Notes: generated from the sequence alone by a model not told the origin. DNA of 64,000 nt from JAIMBK01 sp040755975 (GCA_040755975.1 JBFLZY010000008.1:1-64000), one strand, 5' to 3'; positions 42,408-51,587 are shown, counted from the first letter of the stretch. Made by a program: numbers and translations.

Positions 42408-43370
42408 ATGGAAGTCATTGAAATCGAAAACCTCACCAAGTTTTACGGTTCCAAAGCAGGTTGCGAGCAAATTTGCCTCTCGGTATCCGGGGGGCAAATT
42501 TTCGGCTTTCTCGGCCCCAACGGGGCGGGGAAGAGCACCCTGGTCAAAATGCTGGTCGGCCTGCTGCGGCCCACTTCCGGCACGGCCCGGCTGCTCGGCA
42601 AGCCCCTGGGGGATTTCACCGTCAGGCGCCACATCGGCTACCTGCCGGAGAACTTTCGCTACCAGGACTGGCTGACCGGCCAGGAGGTGCTCGGCTTTCA
42701 CGCCTCTTTGTGCCGTCTTCCCGGGCCGGAGAAGCGCCGCCGCATCCCGGCGGTGCTGGCGATGGCGGGCCTGGCCGGCCGGGAAAGGCAGCGCGTGCGC
42801 ACCTACAGCAAGGGTATGCAGCAGCGCCTGGGCCTGGCCTGTGCCCTGTTGACCGATCCGGAACTGCTCTTTTTGGATGAACCGACCTCGGCGCTCGACC
42901 CCCTGGGCCGCCGCGAGGTGCGGGAGATCATCCTTTCCCTGAAGAAGGCGGGGAAAACTGTGTTTTTGAACAGTCATCTGCTCAGCGAGGTAGAAATGAT
43001 TTGCGACCGGGTGGCCGTCATCAGAAAGGGCCGGATTGTCGCGGAAGGCCCCCTGGAGGCGCTTTTAGGCGGGGCAGGAGAAGCGGAGGTGGAAGTGGAA
43101 CTGGCCGGCTTCAATCCCCGGCTGGAGCAGGCGGTGGCCGGGATTGCCCGGACGGTTCAATGGGCGGGCGAAAAAGGCGGTGCAGGGGGCGGTGAAGGAA
43201 GCAGAATTAAAGGGAGGGTAGTTTTGAACAAGCAGACAGACACCGCCCGGCTGGCGGAGCTGATCGTTTTAAACGGCGGGCGGCTTTACGCTTTGACCCC
43301 GCGCCAGCGTACTTTAGAGGATCTCTTTGTGGATCTGGTTCATGAAAAGGAGGAAGCGCCCGGGTGCTGA
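42408..43370 (+). CDS. ABC transporter ATP-binding protein
   Basis: A 320-residue ATPase: Walker A GPNGAGKST near residue 40, signature YSKGMQQRL near 143, Walker B LLFLDEPTSALDP and the H-loop His in NSHLL. The C-terminal 90 residues form the domain common in ABC-2 exporters (drug, lipid or copper export type), with a Gly-rich linker GEKGGAGGGEGS. It overlaps the permease start by 7 bp. The exported substrate is unknown. Confidence 0.93.
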   Translation: MEVIEIENLTKFYGSKAGCEQICLSVSGGQIFGFLGPNGAGKSTLVKMLVGLLRPTSGTARLLGKPLGDFTVRRHIGYLPENFRYQDWLTGQEVLGFHASLCRLPGPEKRRRIPAVLAMAGLAGRERQRVRTYSKGMQQRLGLACALLTDPELLFLDEPTSALDPLGRREVREIILSLKKAGKTVFLNSHLLSEVEMICDRVAVIRKGRIVAEGPLEALLGGAGEAEVEVELAGFNPRLEQAVAGIARTVQWAGEKGGAGGGEGSRIKGRVVLNKQTDTARLAELIVLNGGRLYALTPRQRTLEDLFVDLVHEKEEAPGC

Positions 43371-44205
43371 CCATTGCTTTGTTTACCTGGCGGGAAGCAG
43401 TCCGCCGCCGGTTGTTGATCGTGACTGTTTTTCTGGCTGTTGTTTTTTTAGGCCTGTACGGAATTGCCTTGTATTTCGCGAACAAAGAAATTTGCGCCCA
43501 CGCCGGTCCGGTCGCGCAAAAACTCTTCATCCCCCAGTTCTTTACCCTGGGCCTGTATTTCGGCAGTTTCATCGTTTCTTTCCTGGCCATCCTCGCCGCG
43601 GTGGCGACAATCTCCGGGGAAATGGAAAGCGGCGTCATTTACGCGGTATTGGCGAGACCCATCCGACGGTCTGAGCTCGTTTTCGGCAAGCTCCTGGGGA
43701 ACGGCCTGCTGCTGGTTTTTTACGCGGCCCTGTTCCTGCTTGCCCTGTTCCTCCTCGTTCACGCCGTCACGGGGTTCACCGTCAGCGGGGTTGCCCCCGC
43801 CGTGGCCCTGTTTTGCCTGCAGCCGCTTATATTGTTGAGCGTAACCACGCTGGGTTCGGTCCTCTTTTCCACCCTGGCCAACGGGGTGGTCATGTTTATG
43901 CTTTACGCCGTGGCGGTGGTAGGCGGAATGGTGGAGCAAATCGGCTGGTTTGTGCATAGTGAGACAATGCAAAGGATCGGCATTGTCGCCAGTCTGGTCA
44001 TGCCGGTGGACGCGGTTTACCGCAAGCTGGTGCGGATCCTGCTTGCTGCCGCCGACTCTTCCGGAGCGGCCTTCACCCAGATGGGGCCTTTCGGCGCCCA
44101 GCCCAGTCCGAACCCAGCGTCTGGATGCTGGTTTACACGCTGCTCTATATCGCCGGCGCAGTCGCGCTGGCTGTGCACGCGTTTAATCAAAAAGATATCG
44201 GGTAG
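43364..44205 (+). CDS. ABC-2 type permease with a C-terminal frameshift
   Basis: A membrane protein of about 280 residues starting at GTG 43364 (LTIALFTWREAVRRRLLIV), with six hydrophobic segments and the ABC-2 feature ISGEMESGVIYAVLARPIRRSELVFGK. Near 44095-44110 the frame breaks. The other frame gives SEPSVWMLVYTLLYIAGA and a final helix ending NQKDIG with TAG at 44205, the expected terminus. Unshifted, the frame runs to 44248 with an unlikely tail. One base has probably been lost (or misread). Confidence 0.85.
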
Positions 44206-44235
44206 CTTTGGGAATTTGCCGCCGGATATTTTTTC

Positions 44236-44587
44236 TTATCTTTTCTGAAGATAATACCAGGAGGCACCGGCCAACCCTAAAACAATCAGAGGACAAAGCA
44301 TTTTTGGGTAGCGGAAAAACGATTGGGGAATTGATTTTTTCAGAGCTTTCATTTTTGAAAAGATAGGTTGCCGTTACAAGCACCTCGCGATCCTTTTTAA
44401 TCTCGATAACCAGATGTTCATTCCGTACCCCTATTGGACAATCTGGAAACGGCCAGAGAACACCTCCCGAGCCTTCGTTTAGCGTCGCTACAGGAAGACC
44501 GTTAGCATGCGCCCGGGGGATAAAAAAGGCAACGAGAAAAAGCATTAAAAGCAACCACCATGATTTTAATAAGTGAGAGGACCTCAA
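44236..44587 (-). pseudogene. Internally deleted secreted protein gene (DUF4424-like)
   Basis: A signal peptide (WWLLLMLFLVAFFIPRAHA) precedes NEHLVIEIKKDREVLVTATYLFKNE...IVFPLPKN, resembling the beginning of DUF4424-type proteins. The frame then breaks. In another frame the strand ends with a membrane segment LCPLIVLGLAGASWYYLQKR and TAA at 44236, the expected C-terminal anchor. The middle of the gene appears to be missing. Confidence 0.55.
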
Positions 44588-44589
44588 GG

Positions 44590-44964
44590 TTAACCTCCCC
44601 TACAGAAACAGTTTGCTATTACCCTAATTTACTATGTGGCTATGCCGTTGGCTCAGCCTGTGAAAATTCCTGCCTCGGGCGAGCGAGCCAAACTTCGCAC
44701 GTTAAACAGGAATTAAACCAGGATACCGGTTGTTCTCTGGCGTGTTTATCCAGGGCTTCCTTCGGAAAGAATGGTTTCTTTGGAGGTGATATTCGACATA
44801 ATTGGCAACATTTCCTTCTTTTTTAGGAAATTGCAATATAAGCTTTCCAGGCGATGATCTAAGATAATTTTCCTGAACTTCTTTCAGTTAAGGGAAAGAA
44901 TCGTTAATTCATCACGAAAATCAGTTTTAAATTTAACTTCTATATGATAGAATATTTAACAAAA
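44590..44964. other. Gap with no recognisable gene
   Basis: An 88-codon plus-strand frame at 44560-44826 has no ribosome site, odd composition and overlaps the reverse-strand remnant, so it is not called. No promoter, terminator or RNA element was recognised. Confidence 0.5.
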
Positions 44965-45004
44965 CAAAAGGGAAATGATCATGCAATCACCAATTTACCA
45001 GGAC

Positions 45005-45262
45005 TGGGTAAAAGAAGAAAGGGCCGAAGCGGAAGCCAAGGCCGGATTGAAAAAGCCAGGGACGCCATTTGCCGGTACCTGAACCGCAGGTTTGGGGCTC
45101 CGTCAAGCGATCTGCAGCGGGTAGTGCAAAAAATTTCCGACCAGGAAACGCTGGATAACCTGATGGAGGAACTTTTTGCCCTCAACACCCTGGACGAAGC
45201 CCGGAAGATCGTTCGTGCTTCGTCCTGAGAGACCAAATCGCGTAAGACCACCAGTTAGATTG
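45005..45262 (+). pseudogene. 3' remnant of an Rpn-type (PD-(D/E)XK nuclease/transposase) gene, copy 1
   Basis: It reads ERAEAEAKAG in one frame and then, after a frameshift, RDAICRYLNRRFGAPSSDLQRVVQKISD...LDEARKIVRASS. This resembles the C-terminal tail of Rpn/DUF4351-type proteins. The nuclease domain is absent. A closely matching second copy is at 46148-46402. Confidence 0.6.
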
Positions 45263-45386
45263 CTGTCCACCGACTTTGGCGTAGCTTTGCCCTTCGCCCG
45301 CTTATATTATGTCTGGATCAAATTTTTTGGGGACATTTATAATAATAGTCAAGACAAATGAAATTTTGAAGAGAGGGTGATCTGCA

Positions 45387-45983
45387 GTGCTGGAAACGGC
45401 AGTTGCCCGCGAACCGTCCACCCGAAAGAATTTAACTTACGCTGATTATTTAAAAATTGACGACGGGCAGCGCTACGAACTGCTGGAGGGGGAACTGGCC
45501 TTGACACCTTCGCCGGGATTTTCGCACCAGTACATTGCGGCCAATATCGAAGCGCTTTTGCGTGCTTATGTGGAAAAGAACGATCTGGGTCTCGTTTTAT
45601 TTGCACCTTTTGACGTCGTGCCGGCCGACGACGTAGTATTGCAGCCGGACGTGCTCTACCTCTCCCGGGAACGTTTTTCCCTGCTTACGGAAGACTGCCT
45701 GAAAGGAATGCCCGATCTGGTGGTGGAAGTGCTCTCACCCACTTCCGGACGGCGCGACCGGCTGCGGAAAAGCAGGCTGTACCTGCGCTACGGAGCTAGG
45801 GAGTACTGGGTGGTGGATCCCGCTGCCGAAACGGTGGAGGTGTTCAGCGCCGGTGAAAAAGGCTGGCTGCTGGCCGGGGTATACGGACCGGAGGATTCCC
45901 TCGCCTCGCCCCTGCTTCCCGAATTCAAAGCTCCGGGGGCGGAAATTTTCCGCCGTCCGCAGGGGCTTGAGCTGCAAAGGTAG
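45387..45983 (+). CDS. Uma2-family (DUF820) putative endonuclease
   Basis: A 198-residue protein of the PD-(D/E)XK fold: LTYADYLKIDDGQRYELLEGELALTPSPGFSHQYI, then QPDVLYL (Asp), DLVVEVLSPTS (Glu) and the ending YGAREYWVVDP. The family is often multi-copy and of unproved function. Start GTG 45387 has GAGAGGGTGATC upstream. It lies between two copies of the Rpn-like remnant. Another member is cut by the right window edge. Confidence 0.9.
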   Translation: MLETAVAREPSTRKNLTYADYLKIDDGQRYELLEGELALTPSPGFSHQYIAANIEALLRAYVEKNDLGLVLFAPFDVVPADDVVLQPDVLYLSRERFSLLTEDCLKGMPDLVVEVLSPTSGRRDRLRKSRLYLRYGAREYWVVDPAAETVEVFSAGEKGWLLAGVYGPEDSLASPLLPEFKAPGAEIFRRPQGLELQR

Positions 45984-46011
45984 GAAATGTTATTTTTTTG
46001 TTTTGTCCGGA

Positions 46012-46084
46012 GCCAGGGAGGAAAATTGATTTTGAACTGGCCGGACGCGCAGTTGATCGCCTTGTTGAAAATGCCTGTCACAAA
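46012..46084. repeat. Dispersed repeat A, copy 2
   Basis: Matches 41918-42012 with ggccggacgcgcagtt and ttgaaaatgcctgtcacaaat; about 20 bp present in copy 1 are missing. Confidence 0.7.
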
Positions 46085-46147
46085 TGTAGCTGTAAAATAA
46101 AAGTGGGGGATTACCAGTAATCTCCAGGGAGAATAAAGAAGGAATTT

Positions 46148-46402
46148 TCCCCTGGGTAAAAGAAGAAAGGGCCGAAGCGGAAGCCAGAAAAAGCCAGGGA
46201 CGCCATTAGCCGGTACCTGAACCGTCGGTTTGGAGCATCGTCAAGCGATCTGCAGCGGGTAGTGCAAAAAATTTCCGACCAGGAAACGCTGGACAATCTG
46301 ATGGAGGAACTCTTTGCCGTCAACACCCTGGACGAAGCCCGGAAGATCGTTCGTGCTTCGTCCTGAGGGAGCCAAACCGCACAAGACCGCCAGTTAGATT
46401 GC
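46148..46402 (+). pseudogene. 3' remnant of an Rpn-type gene, copy 2
   Basis: Nearly the same as 45005-45262 (tctgcagcgggtagtgcaaa, cggaagatcgttcgtgcttc) but with a further small deletion after GAAGCC. Only the C-terminal tail is represented and the frame is broken. Confidence 0.6.
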
Positions 46403-46413
46403 CGGAACATTTC

Positions 46414-46451
46414 AGGCAGCAGCCCTCACAGGCGGGAACGCTGCCTTTTTT
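46414..46451 (+). terminator. Intrinsic terminator
   Basis: AGGCAGC (46414-46420) pairs with GCTGCCT (46440-46446), followed by a T-run. It lies after the Rpn-like remnant. Confidence 0.8.
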
Positions 46452-46494
46452 ACCAGAAAAAAGCCCTCCTGCCTCTTGTCCTTATTTTGTTGAT

Positions 46495-47112
46495 TTATCC
46501 GCCGGGTTCACCGGAAATTTGGAAAAATCCCCACCCTTCCCACTTCCAGTAGCTGATTTGCCTTTTCTCCGGGTCGTTGTAATCGCCTTCCGTGGCGATG
46601 AGCTCGTTTTGGCCGTCTCCGTCAATATCTTTCAGGGCGATCGCGTAGTTTGGCCGGTCCAGGTGCGAAGACTGCCAGACCGGTTTGATCGCTCCGTTGA
46701 CCAGGTCGAAAATAAACAGGTGGTTTCTGATCCGTTTGTCTTCTTCGGCAATCCAGAAGGGCTTGTGCGGACCAAAGCTCCCAGCCTTCCAGACGATGAG
46801 GTTCAAGTCCGGGATGCCGTCGTTGTTGGCGTCGCCGATAACAAAATCGTCCACCCGCCACTCTTCAGGCGACTGCCAGATTATCCGGGACCCGGCAAAG
46901 ACTGTTAATTTTCCGCCCTCCAGAGTGTAATTTTCCTCGTTGCCGTCCCTGTCCAGGTCGAAACGGAGCTTTTTGGCCGGCCCGGATGCCGGTCTTTTGC
47001 TTGCAGTGGTGAAATTCCCCGTTTCCGGACAGCCTCCTGCCGGCAGGTTCCCCGCCGGGAGGCCCGTAATCAGGTAAATTGCCGTGACGAGCAACAAACA
47101 GAGCCTTTTCAT
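46495..47112 (-). CDS. Secreted FG-GAP/VCBS-like repeat protein
   Basis: A 205-residue exported protein with a hydrophobic N-terminal signal segment (about residues 3-25). Three calcium-binding-like acidic repeats follow: FDLDRDGNEE, GDANNDGIPDL and KDIDGDGQNEL, typical of FG-GAP/integrin-like beta-propeller blades. The start ATG overlaps the upstream DUF3160 stop (ATGA), so the two are translated together and probably act at the cell surface. Function unknown. Confidence 0.82.
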   Translation of the reverse strand: MKRLCLLLVTAIYLITGLPAGNLPAGGCPETGNFTTASKRPASGPAKKLRFDLDRDGNEENYTLEGGKLTVFAGSRIIWQSPEEWRVDDFVIGDANNDGIPDLNLIVWKAGSFGPHKPFWIAEEDKRIRNHLFIFDLVNGAIKPVWQSSHLDRPNYAIALKDIDGDGQNELIATEGDYNDPEKRQISYWKWEGWGFFQISGEPGG

Positions 47113-49346
47113 GGGGCTGTAAAGGTCCTGGTCCACTCCGGCGGCGGGGGCGCCTGGCCGGTGTCCAGCATTTTGTGCCAGCGCTGATCGGTCAGCCGGT
47201 CGTTTAAGGGCCAGGGAAATTCGTAGTAGGAATAGACGCCGCCGATGGCGATCCTTAATTTTCCGTCCACGGGCACCGCGGCGTAAATCTCCGAGATATG
47301 GCCCGTCGCCTCTTCCAAAACCCGCCCGCCCGCGACGTCCGTGGCCACGTCGGCGATGAGCGCCGCCGGCCGGTCGTAGATTGCGGAGCGGTGGTCGATC
47401 CCTTCGTCCCGCAGGGCGTCCAGCCAGAAGTGTTCCAGTTGGACGCCGTAGGAGCGGATTAATTCGTATTCATCGTCGGTGAGTGGGGTGTTGGTCAACT
47501 CCTTCTCAGCGATGGTTTTCAGGTACAGAGCCAGTTTCTCCAGCCTTTCCAGGCTTTCCAGGTCCCGGTCAGTTAACAGCCCCCTGGCCTGCAGACCTTC
47601 CCGGGTCATCTTCGCCAGCGCGGCCAGGCGGGCGTAGACGGGCGGATTGGGCTCCACGTACCCGCGGTCGTCGATGTTTTCTCCCCCGCCGCCGGCTTCC
47701 GCGTAAACCGGCTTGGCGTACAGAATAGTATCGTGTTTTAATTCCGTCCAGCTGCCCAGGAAGGTATTCAGCTCTTTTCTAGCCCAAGCCGCATTGCGCA
47801 TAAAAGAGGGGTATCCCGGGGGTTTTTCCGGGAGCAGGGGCAACAGGGTGTGCAGCCAGCCCCAGTAAAGGTTTTGCACCCGGGTTTCTTTGCTTAGCCC
47901 GGCCAGATAAGCTTTCATCCTGGTCAGGTTTTCCGGGTAGTTCCGGTAATCCGTCTCCCCCATTGCGTTTAAAATGGCGTAGGCCTCTGCCGAGCCCAGG
48001 GCGGCGGGAAGATCCAGACCTTTGGGCAGCATTCTCCTTTCCCCCCGGCTGTTTTCCTGCACCTCCCGGTAAACCAGCCGCTGGAAAACGGCGGCGTCAA
48101 TGGTAAAGCGCTGCCCCATGAACCGGAAGCCCTTGATTTCTTTTTCCCGGTCGGGATGGATTGTCTCGTCAAAGACGGGGATGGAATTGACGGCCGGCGG
48201 GGGCAATTGGCGGGGGGCTTCCCGGAAGGCGGCCCATTTTTCCCGGTCGGAAACCACCGTTTGCAGGTCCGCCTGCGGGCCGTAGATCTTCGCCAGCAGC
48301 TGGGCAAACTGAACAAAAGTGAGATCGTCGCTTTGGCCCACGAAAAAGGCTGTCGGCGCGTAGATTTTTTCCCACCGCTGCCGGTTTTCGTCCTGCGCCA
48401 GGGCCAGGGTGATCAGCACGGCGGACTTCGTTTCGTCTTCGCTCTTTAGACGAAAGGTCAGCCTTCCGTACCACATCATGGCCTTAAAGTAGGCGCGCAG
48501 CAGATCGGACTTCTCGTAATGCCCCCGCGGGACGTATTGCGAGTAGTCTTCCAGCAGGGCGAGGGAAGGATCACCGCTGCCGCCGGTGTTCATTACCGGG
48601 GAAGCGGTGATCCCGGCGTGTTTTTCGATCAGGGCCAGCTCCCTGGCGACCTCCTTTTTAACTTCGGACGGAACAGCAGCGCCGGGGTCCAATAGCCTGC
48701 CGGCCACGGCAAAAAAGCCGATGTTTCTTTTCGCGGCGTTTTCCCAATCGGTTCCTTTCAGGGCGGCGGATTGCTTTTGCGCCTGCGCGAGCATGGCCCG
48801 GGTCAGTTCTTTTAATTCCGGGGCGAGCTTTTCTGTTTCGGTCACCCTGAGCAGGTGGTCGAAAAATAAGTGGTAGTTGTGGAGGAGGGAATCGGTGGTG
48901 ATAAAAAGAGGCACCGGCTGGTAGCGGTTCATTTCGTAGAGGGCGAAAAATTCCCGGTGGTCCCGGTCCGGGACAACGACGAAGCCGTTTTTGATCAAGA
49001 GGTTTTGAGCCGCTGCAGAAAGCCGGAACATCTCCTTATTGGTGATGTTGCTCAGGTCCGGGGCGACCGCGTACGGTTTCACGGCAGGAGTTACGTTTAC
49101 CGGTGCTTCTTCGTAGACGGCAAAATTTGCGGCCGGCGTGGCAGGCGGCGAAGCAGCCGGTGGCAGGTTGATTTTTTCCGCCTGCTCCGGCGCGGCGTTT
49201 TGCCCGGGAGTTTTCGAACAGCCGCTGAGGAGCAATATGAAGAGGAACAGCGTGCTGAAAAGGATAATTGTTCCCGGGATGATTGGCTGGCGCCGGAATT
49301 TTCTCTGATCCGTCCCCGGGCTTTCCTTTTGCTTGCTTTTGTCCAC
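47109..49346 (-). CDS. DUF3160-family lipoprotein
   Basis: A 745-residue surface lipoprotein. GTG 49346 is preferred because GAAGGAGGG lies 7 bases upstream. A basic leader and hydrophobic segment end in the lipobox LLSGC. The DUF3160 body begins near YAVAPDLSNITNKEMFRLSAAAQNLLIKNGFVVVP and contains PLFITTDSLLHNYHLFFDHLLR. The C-terminus has GHISEIYAAVPVDGKLRIAIGGVYSYYEF. The role of the family is not established. It is coupled to the FG-GAP protein. Confidence 0.88.
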   Translation of the reverse strand: MDKSKQKESPGTDQRKFRRQPIIPGTIILFSTLFLFILLLSGCSKTPGQNAAPEQAEKINLPPAASPPATPAANFAVYEEAPVNVTPAVKPYAVAPDLSNITNKEMFRLSAAAQNLLIKNGFVVVPDRDHREFFALYEMNRYQPVPLFITTDSLLHNYHLFFDHLLRVTETEKLAPELKELTRAMLAQAQKQSAALKGTDWENAAKRNIGFFAVAGRLLDPGAAVPSEVKKEVARELALIEKHAGITASPVMNTGGSGDPSLALLEDYSQYVPRGHYEKSDLLRAYFKAMMWYGRLTFRLKSEDETKSAVLITLALAQDENRQRWEKIYAPTAFFVGQSDDLTFVQFAQLLAKIYGPQADLQTVVSDREKWAAFREAPRQLPPPAVNSIPVFDETIHPDREKEIKGFRFMGQRFTIDAAVFQRLVYREVQENSRGERRMLPKGLDLPAALGSAEAYAILNAMGETDYRNYPENLTRMKAYLAGLSKETRVQNLYWGWLHTLLPLLPEKPPGYPSFMRNAAWARKELNTFLGSWTELKHDTILYAKPVYAEAGGGGENIDDRGYVEPNPPVYARLAALAKMTREGLQARGLLTDRDLESLERLEKLALYLKTIAEKELTNTPLTDDEYELIRSYGVQLEHFWLDALRDEGIDHRSAIYDRPAALIADVATDVAGGRVLEEATGHISEIYAAVPVDGKLRIAIGGVYSYYEFPWPLNDRLTDQRWHKMLDTGQAPPPPEWTRTFTAP

Positions 49347-49480
49347 GGTTTTTCCCTCCTTCAGAGTAGCAGTGGTGATGTTTCTCCCTGGAATATAGAC
49401 GCTGGAAAGCAGATCCTGGTTCCATTTAATTGCGAAAAATTTTGCCCGCCAAAGCTTGTTGAACGAATCACGGGCAGTAA

Positions 49481-49570
49481 AATATACGATTAGCCTAAGC
49501 CCCACCGGTAAAATATAATGATCTTGTATTTAGAACAAATTCTTTGGGTGGGGCCAATGTCTTTTGTTAA
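49481..49570 (+). repeat. Duplicated promoter and first codons of dnaE (non-functional copy)
   Basis: The stretch matches 51512-51602: TATAAT, ttgtatttagaacaaa, the GCCCCACC/GGTGGGGC arms and ATG TCT TTT GTT. It then diverges after four codons and stops soon after. The SOS-box half GTTC has been lost. 49571-49708 shows no gene. Confidence 0.85.
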
Positions 49571-49708
49571 CTGCAAATCTCCACCATTGGGGTCAGATGT
49601 CGTGCATATCGCTGCATAAGGATATTTTTCGGTAGGCAGGGCAGGATTTCGCCCCGCTGTGGTGAATAAAAAATCTTGTAAAGCATAGTTTAGTTAAGGG
49701 TGATCATT

Positions 49709-49936
49709 ATGGCGCGATTTATCGTCTACCTCGAACCGGCGGAAGAAGGCGGGTATATTGCCTCCGTCCCTGCCTTGCCTGGCTGTGTAACCCAGGGGGA
49801 AACAAGGGAGGAGGCGCTGGCGATGGCTGAGGACGCCATCCGCGGTTACATTGAAAGCCTGAAAAAACACGGTGAGTCCTTGCCCTACGGTTTTGAGAAG
49901 GCCGAGGTAAAAACCGTTACCGTGGACGTGGCGTAG
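49709..49936 (+). CDS. hicB: HicB-type antitoxin
   Basis: A 75-residue protein with the HicB N-terminal fold ARFIVYLEPAEEGGYIASVPALPGCVTQGETREEALAMAEDAI. The usual C-terminal DNA-binding part is absent, as in short HicB proteins. It should neutralise HicA, whose start follows its stop directly. ATG 49709 has AGGGTGATC upstream. Confidence 0.88.
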   Translation: MARFIVYLEPAEEGGYIASVPALPGCVTQGETREEALAMAEDAIRGYIESLKKHGESLPYGFEKAEVKTVTVDVA

Positions 49937-50161
49937 ATGGCAAGACTTCCCGCCTTGAAAGCTAAAGAAGTTATCGGCGCCCTTCAGGAACTGGGTTTCC
50001 AGGTGGATCACGTCACCGGCAGCCATTACATCTTGCGCCATCCAGGTGGCCGCCGGGTAGTGGTTCCTTACCACGGGAAAGGGGACGTTAAACAGGGCGT
50101 ATTGCGTTCGATTATAAGGCAGGCGGGAATCACTCCCGAAGAGTTTAAAAAGCTTATTTAG
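49937..50161 (+). CDS. hicA: HicA-type mRNA interferase toxin
   Basis: A 74-residue double-stranded-RNA-binding-fold toxin with the family catalytic region GFQVDHVTGSHYILRHPGGRRVVVPYHGKGDVKQG (His in GSHYIL) and the ending LRSIIRQAGI. It would cleave mRNA in the absence of HicB. It begins 1 base after hicB. Confidence 0.92.
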   Translation: MARLPALKAKEVIGALQELGFQVDHVTGSHYILRHPGGRRVVVPYHGKGDVKQGVLRSIIRQAGITPEEFKKLI

Positions 50162-50188
50162 CGTCGTTGATTATATCATCAAAGACGG

Positions 50189-50742
50189 TCAGCTGATTAC
50201 AGTCGACGGCGACGAGGGATGTCCGTACTCGGCCAGGAAGCTCCGCAGTAACTGCTTGAACGGGGATTCCTCCGGCAGTTCTTTTTCCCACCGGAGAGGA
50301 TTAAAAGACTCGGGAGACAAGAACCTCCGGGAGGCGGCGTCCCCCCGGGCGATTTCGGCCATTTCCACCAGGCGGTAGCCGTGCTCTGCGCTGGTTATGT
50401 GTTCCTCCCCTGCCATAAGGGCGTTGGCCACGGCTTTCCCTTTACCGGGGAAATGTTTTTCCAGCGCTTTCACCAGTGGACTTATATATCGCCGGCAGAG
50501 ACAAAAAGCAGAAACACCGGCCAATATTCCCCGTGTATGCTTTTTACCTCAGCTATTTTGTTGATTAAATCTCTTTCTCCCAGTCTCTTGAAATCCTGTT
50601 TCAATAGGGCTTCTGTAAGACCTTCGACTTTGGTGCGGGGGTCGCAGGTGAAACCGACTCCGGCGGCCTCGGCCTCCGCCATTTCCATAATCACCACGGC
50701 CGGGATTACTTCGTGTCTCGGTAACGGATTCATATTGAGCAA
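50189..50742 (-). pseudogene. Broken PEP-synthase/PPDK-type ATP-grasp gene
   Basis: Two frames resemble the middle of pyruvate-phosphate-dikinase family proteins. One has IPAVVIMEMAEAEAAGVGFTCDP (ATP-grasp strand); the other has GYRLVEMAEIARGDAASRRFL and ELPEESPFKQLLRSFLAEYGH (linker region). N- and C-terminal domains are missing and at least one frameshift separates the pieces. The remnant ends beside hicA. Confidence 0.6.
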
Positions 50743-51128
50743 GTATTTTTTCCAACTGTTCCCACCTGCTTTTTGTTGTTGGTCAGCACCGTTAACCCGT
50801 GGTACTGCGCCGTACAGGCAATTATTAGATCCAAATCGCCGATCAATAACCCTTTCTTTCTTAATTCCGCCCTTTGCCGGCCAAAAGCCCGGGCAACTGG
50901 TTTTGTAACGTTAAGAATGGAAAGCCCGGTTAGAAAATCATTCAAAGACGCCTCTTTTTCTTTTGGGTCGGTGCTCCTGAACACTCCTTTGTAGAGTTCG
51001 GCCACGCTGATTACGCTGATGGCCAATCCTTTTTGCCTGTACCGTTTCACGTTATCGACAAAAGATTCCTTGCCGCGCAGGTAATACACCGCCCAGTCGG
51101 TATCCAGTAGGTACCTCGCCTTTACCAT
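50730..51128 (-). CDS. VapC-type PIN-domain toxin
   Basis: A 132-residue PIN domain with acidic active-site residues in YLLDTD, SVISVAELYKG and GDLDLIIACTA and the ending LTNN. The last residues (KQVGTVGKN...) look non-native and run into the PPDK remnant, so the extreme C-terminus may have been replaced. The start overlaps the antitoxin stop. It probably cuts tRNA or rRNA. Confidence 0.88.
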   Translation of the reverse strand: MVKARYLLDTDWAVYYLRGKESFVDNVKRYRQKGLAISVISVAELYKGVFRSTDPKEKEASLNDFLTGLSILNVTKPVARAFGRQRAELRKKGLLIGDLDLIIACTAQYHGLTVLTNNKKQVGTVGKNTCSI

Positions 51129-51343
51129 TCGGCCCCGGTCCTCTCCGTATTCCTGGCCCGGTGCTCGTAGATGTCCTTTAGAAAACTTTCGGCATCAAAA
51201 TCGCTCCACGCTCCGGCCGAACGCGCAAACGCTTCGTTTCTTTCGCCGGGGGGGTCTTCTTCGGCATCCAAAAGCAGTCTCAGTTTTTCCCGCTCCGCCC
51301 GGGAAAGCTTTTTAATTTCGGCAAATATATTATCCACAGCCAT
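51122..51343 (-). CDS. VapB-like antitoxin
   Basis: A 73-residue acidic protein (NIFAEIKKLSRAEREKLRLLLDAEEDP...SFLKDIYEHR) overlapping the PIN toxin by 7 bp, in the position and size of a toxin-antitoxin partner. The ATG has GGGAGAAAT upstream. The family is inferred mainly from context. Confidence 0.75.
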   Translation of the reverse strand: MAVDNIFAEIKKLSRAEREKLRLLLDAEEDPPGERNEAFARSAGAWSDFDAESFLKDIYEHRARNTERTGAEW

Positions 51344-51545
51344 TTATATTTCTCCCTTCAGAAAACACTTGCTTATCTCAATGATACAATATAAGGTCAA
51401 TGGATGCAATCCAGCTGATTGCATTGGAGGTTTTCTTCTTTTCTCCGGCGAACCCGCCTCCGGTGCTGCCGCCGAACCGGAGGCAGTTGGATTACTGAAA
51501 AATGCTGTCACAATATACCATTAGCATTAAGCCCCGCCGGTAAAG

Positions 51546-51587
51546 TATAATGTTCTTGTATTTAGAACAAACGTTCTTGGGTGGGGC
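51546..51587 (+). promoter_or_regulatory. dnaE promoter with LexA (SOS) box and RBS-masking hairpin
   Basis: TATAAT (51546-51551) is followed by GAAC-AAAC-GTTC (51565-51576), the Firmicutes LexA core, flanked as AGAAC/GTTCT. GCCCCGCC (51531-51538) can pair with GGTGGGGC (51580-51587), which includes the ribosome site. A clear -35 box is missing. Confidence 0.65.

Noticed and set aside
44560..44826. 88-codon plus-strand frame
   Set aside because: No ribosome site, no family resemblance, and overlap with the reverse-strand remnant.
45005..46402. Rpn-like repeats as an active insertion sequence
   Set aside because: Neither copy has a nuclease domain, terminal inverted repeats or target duplications that I could see.
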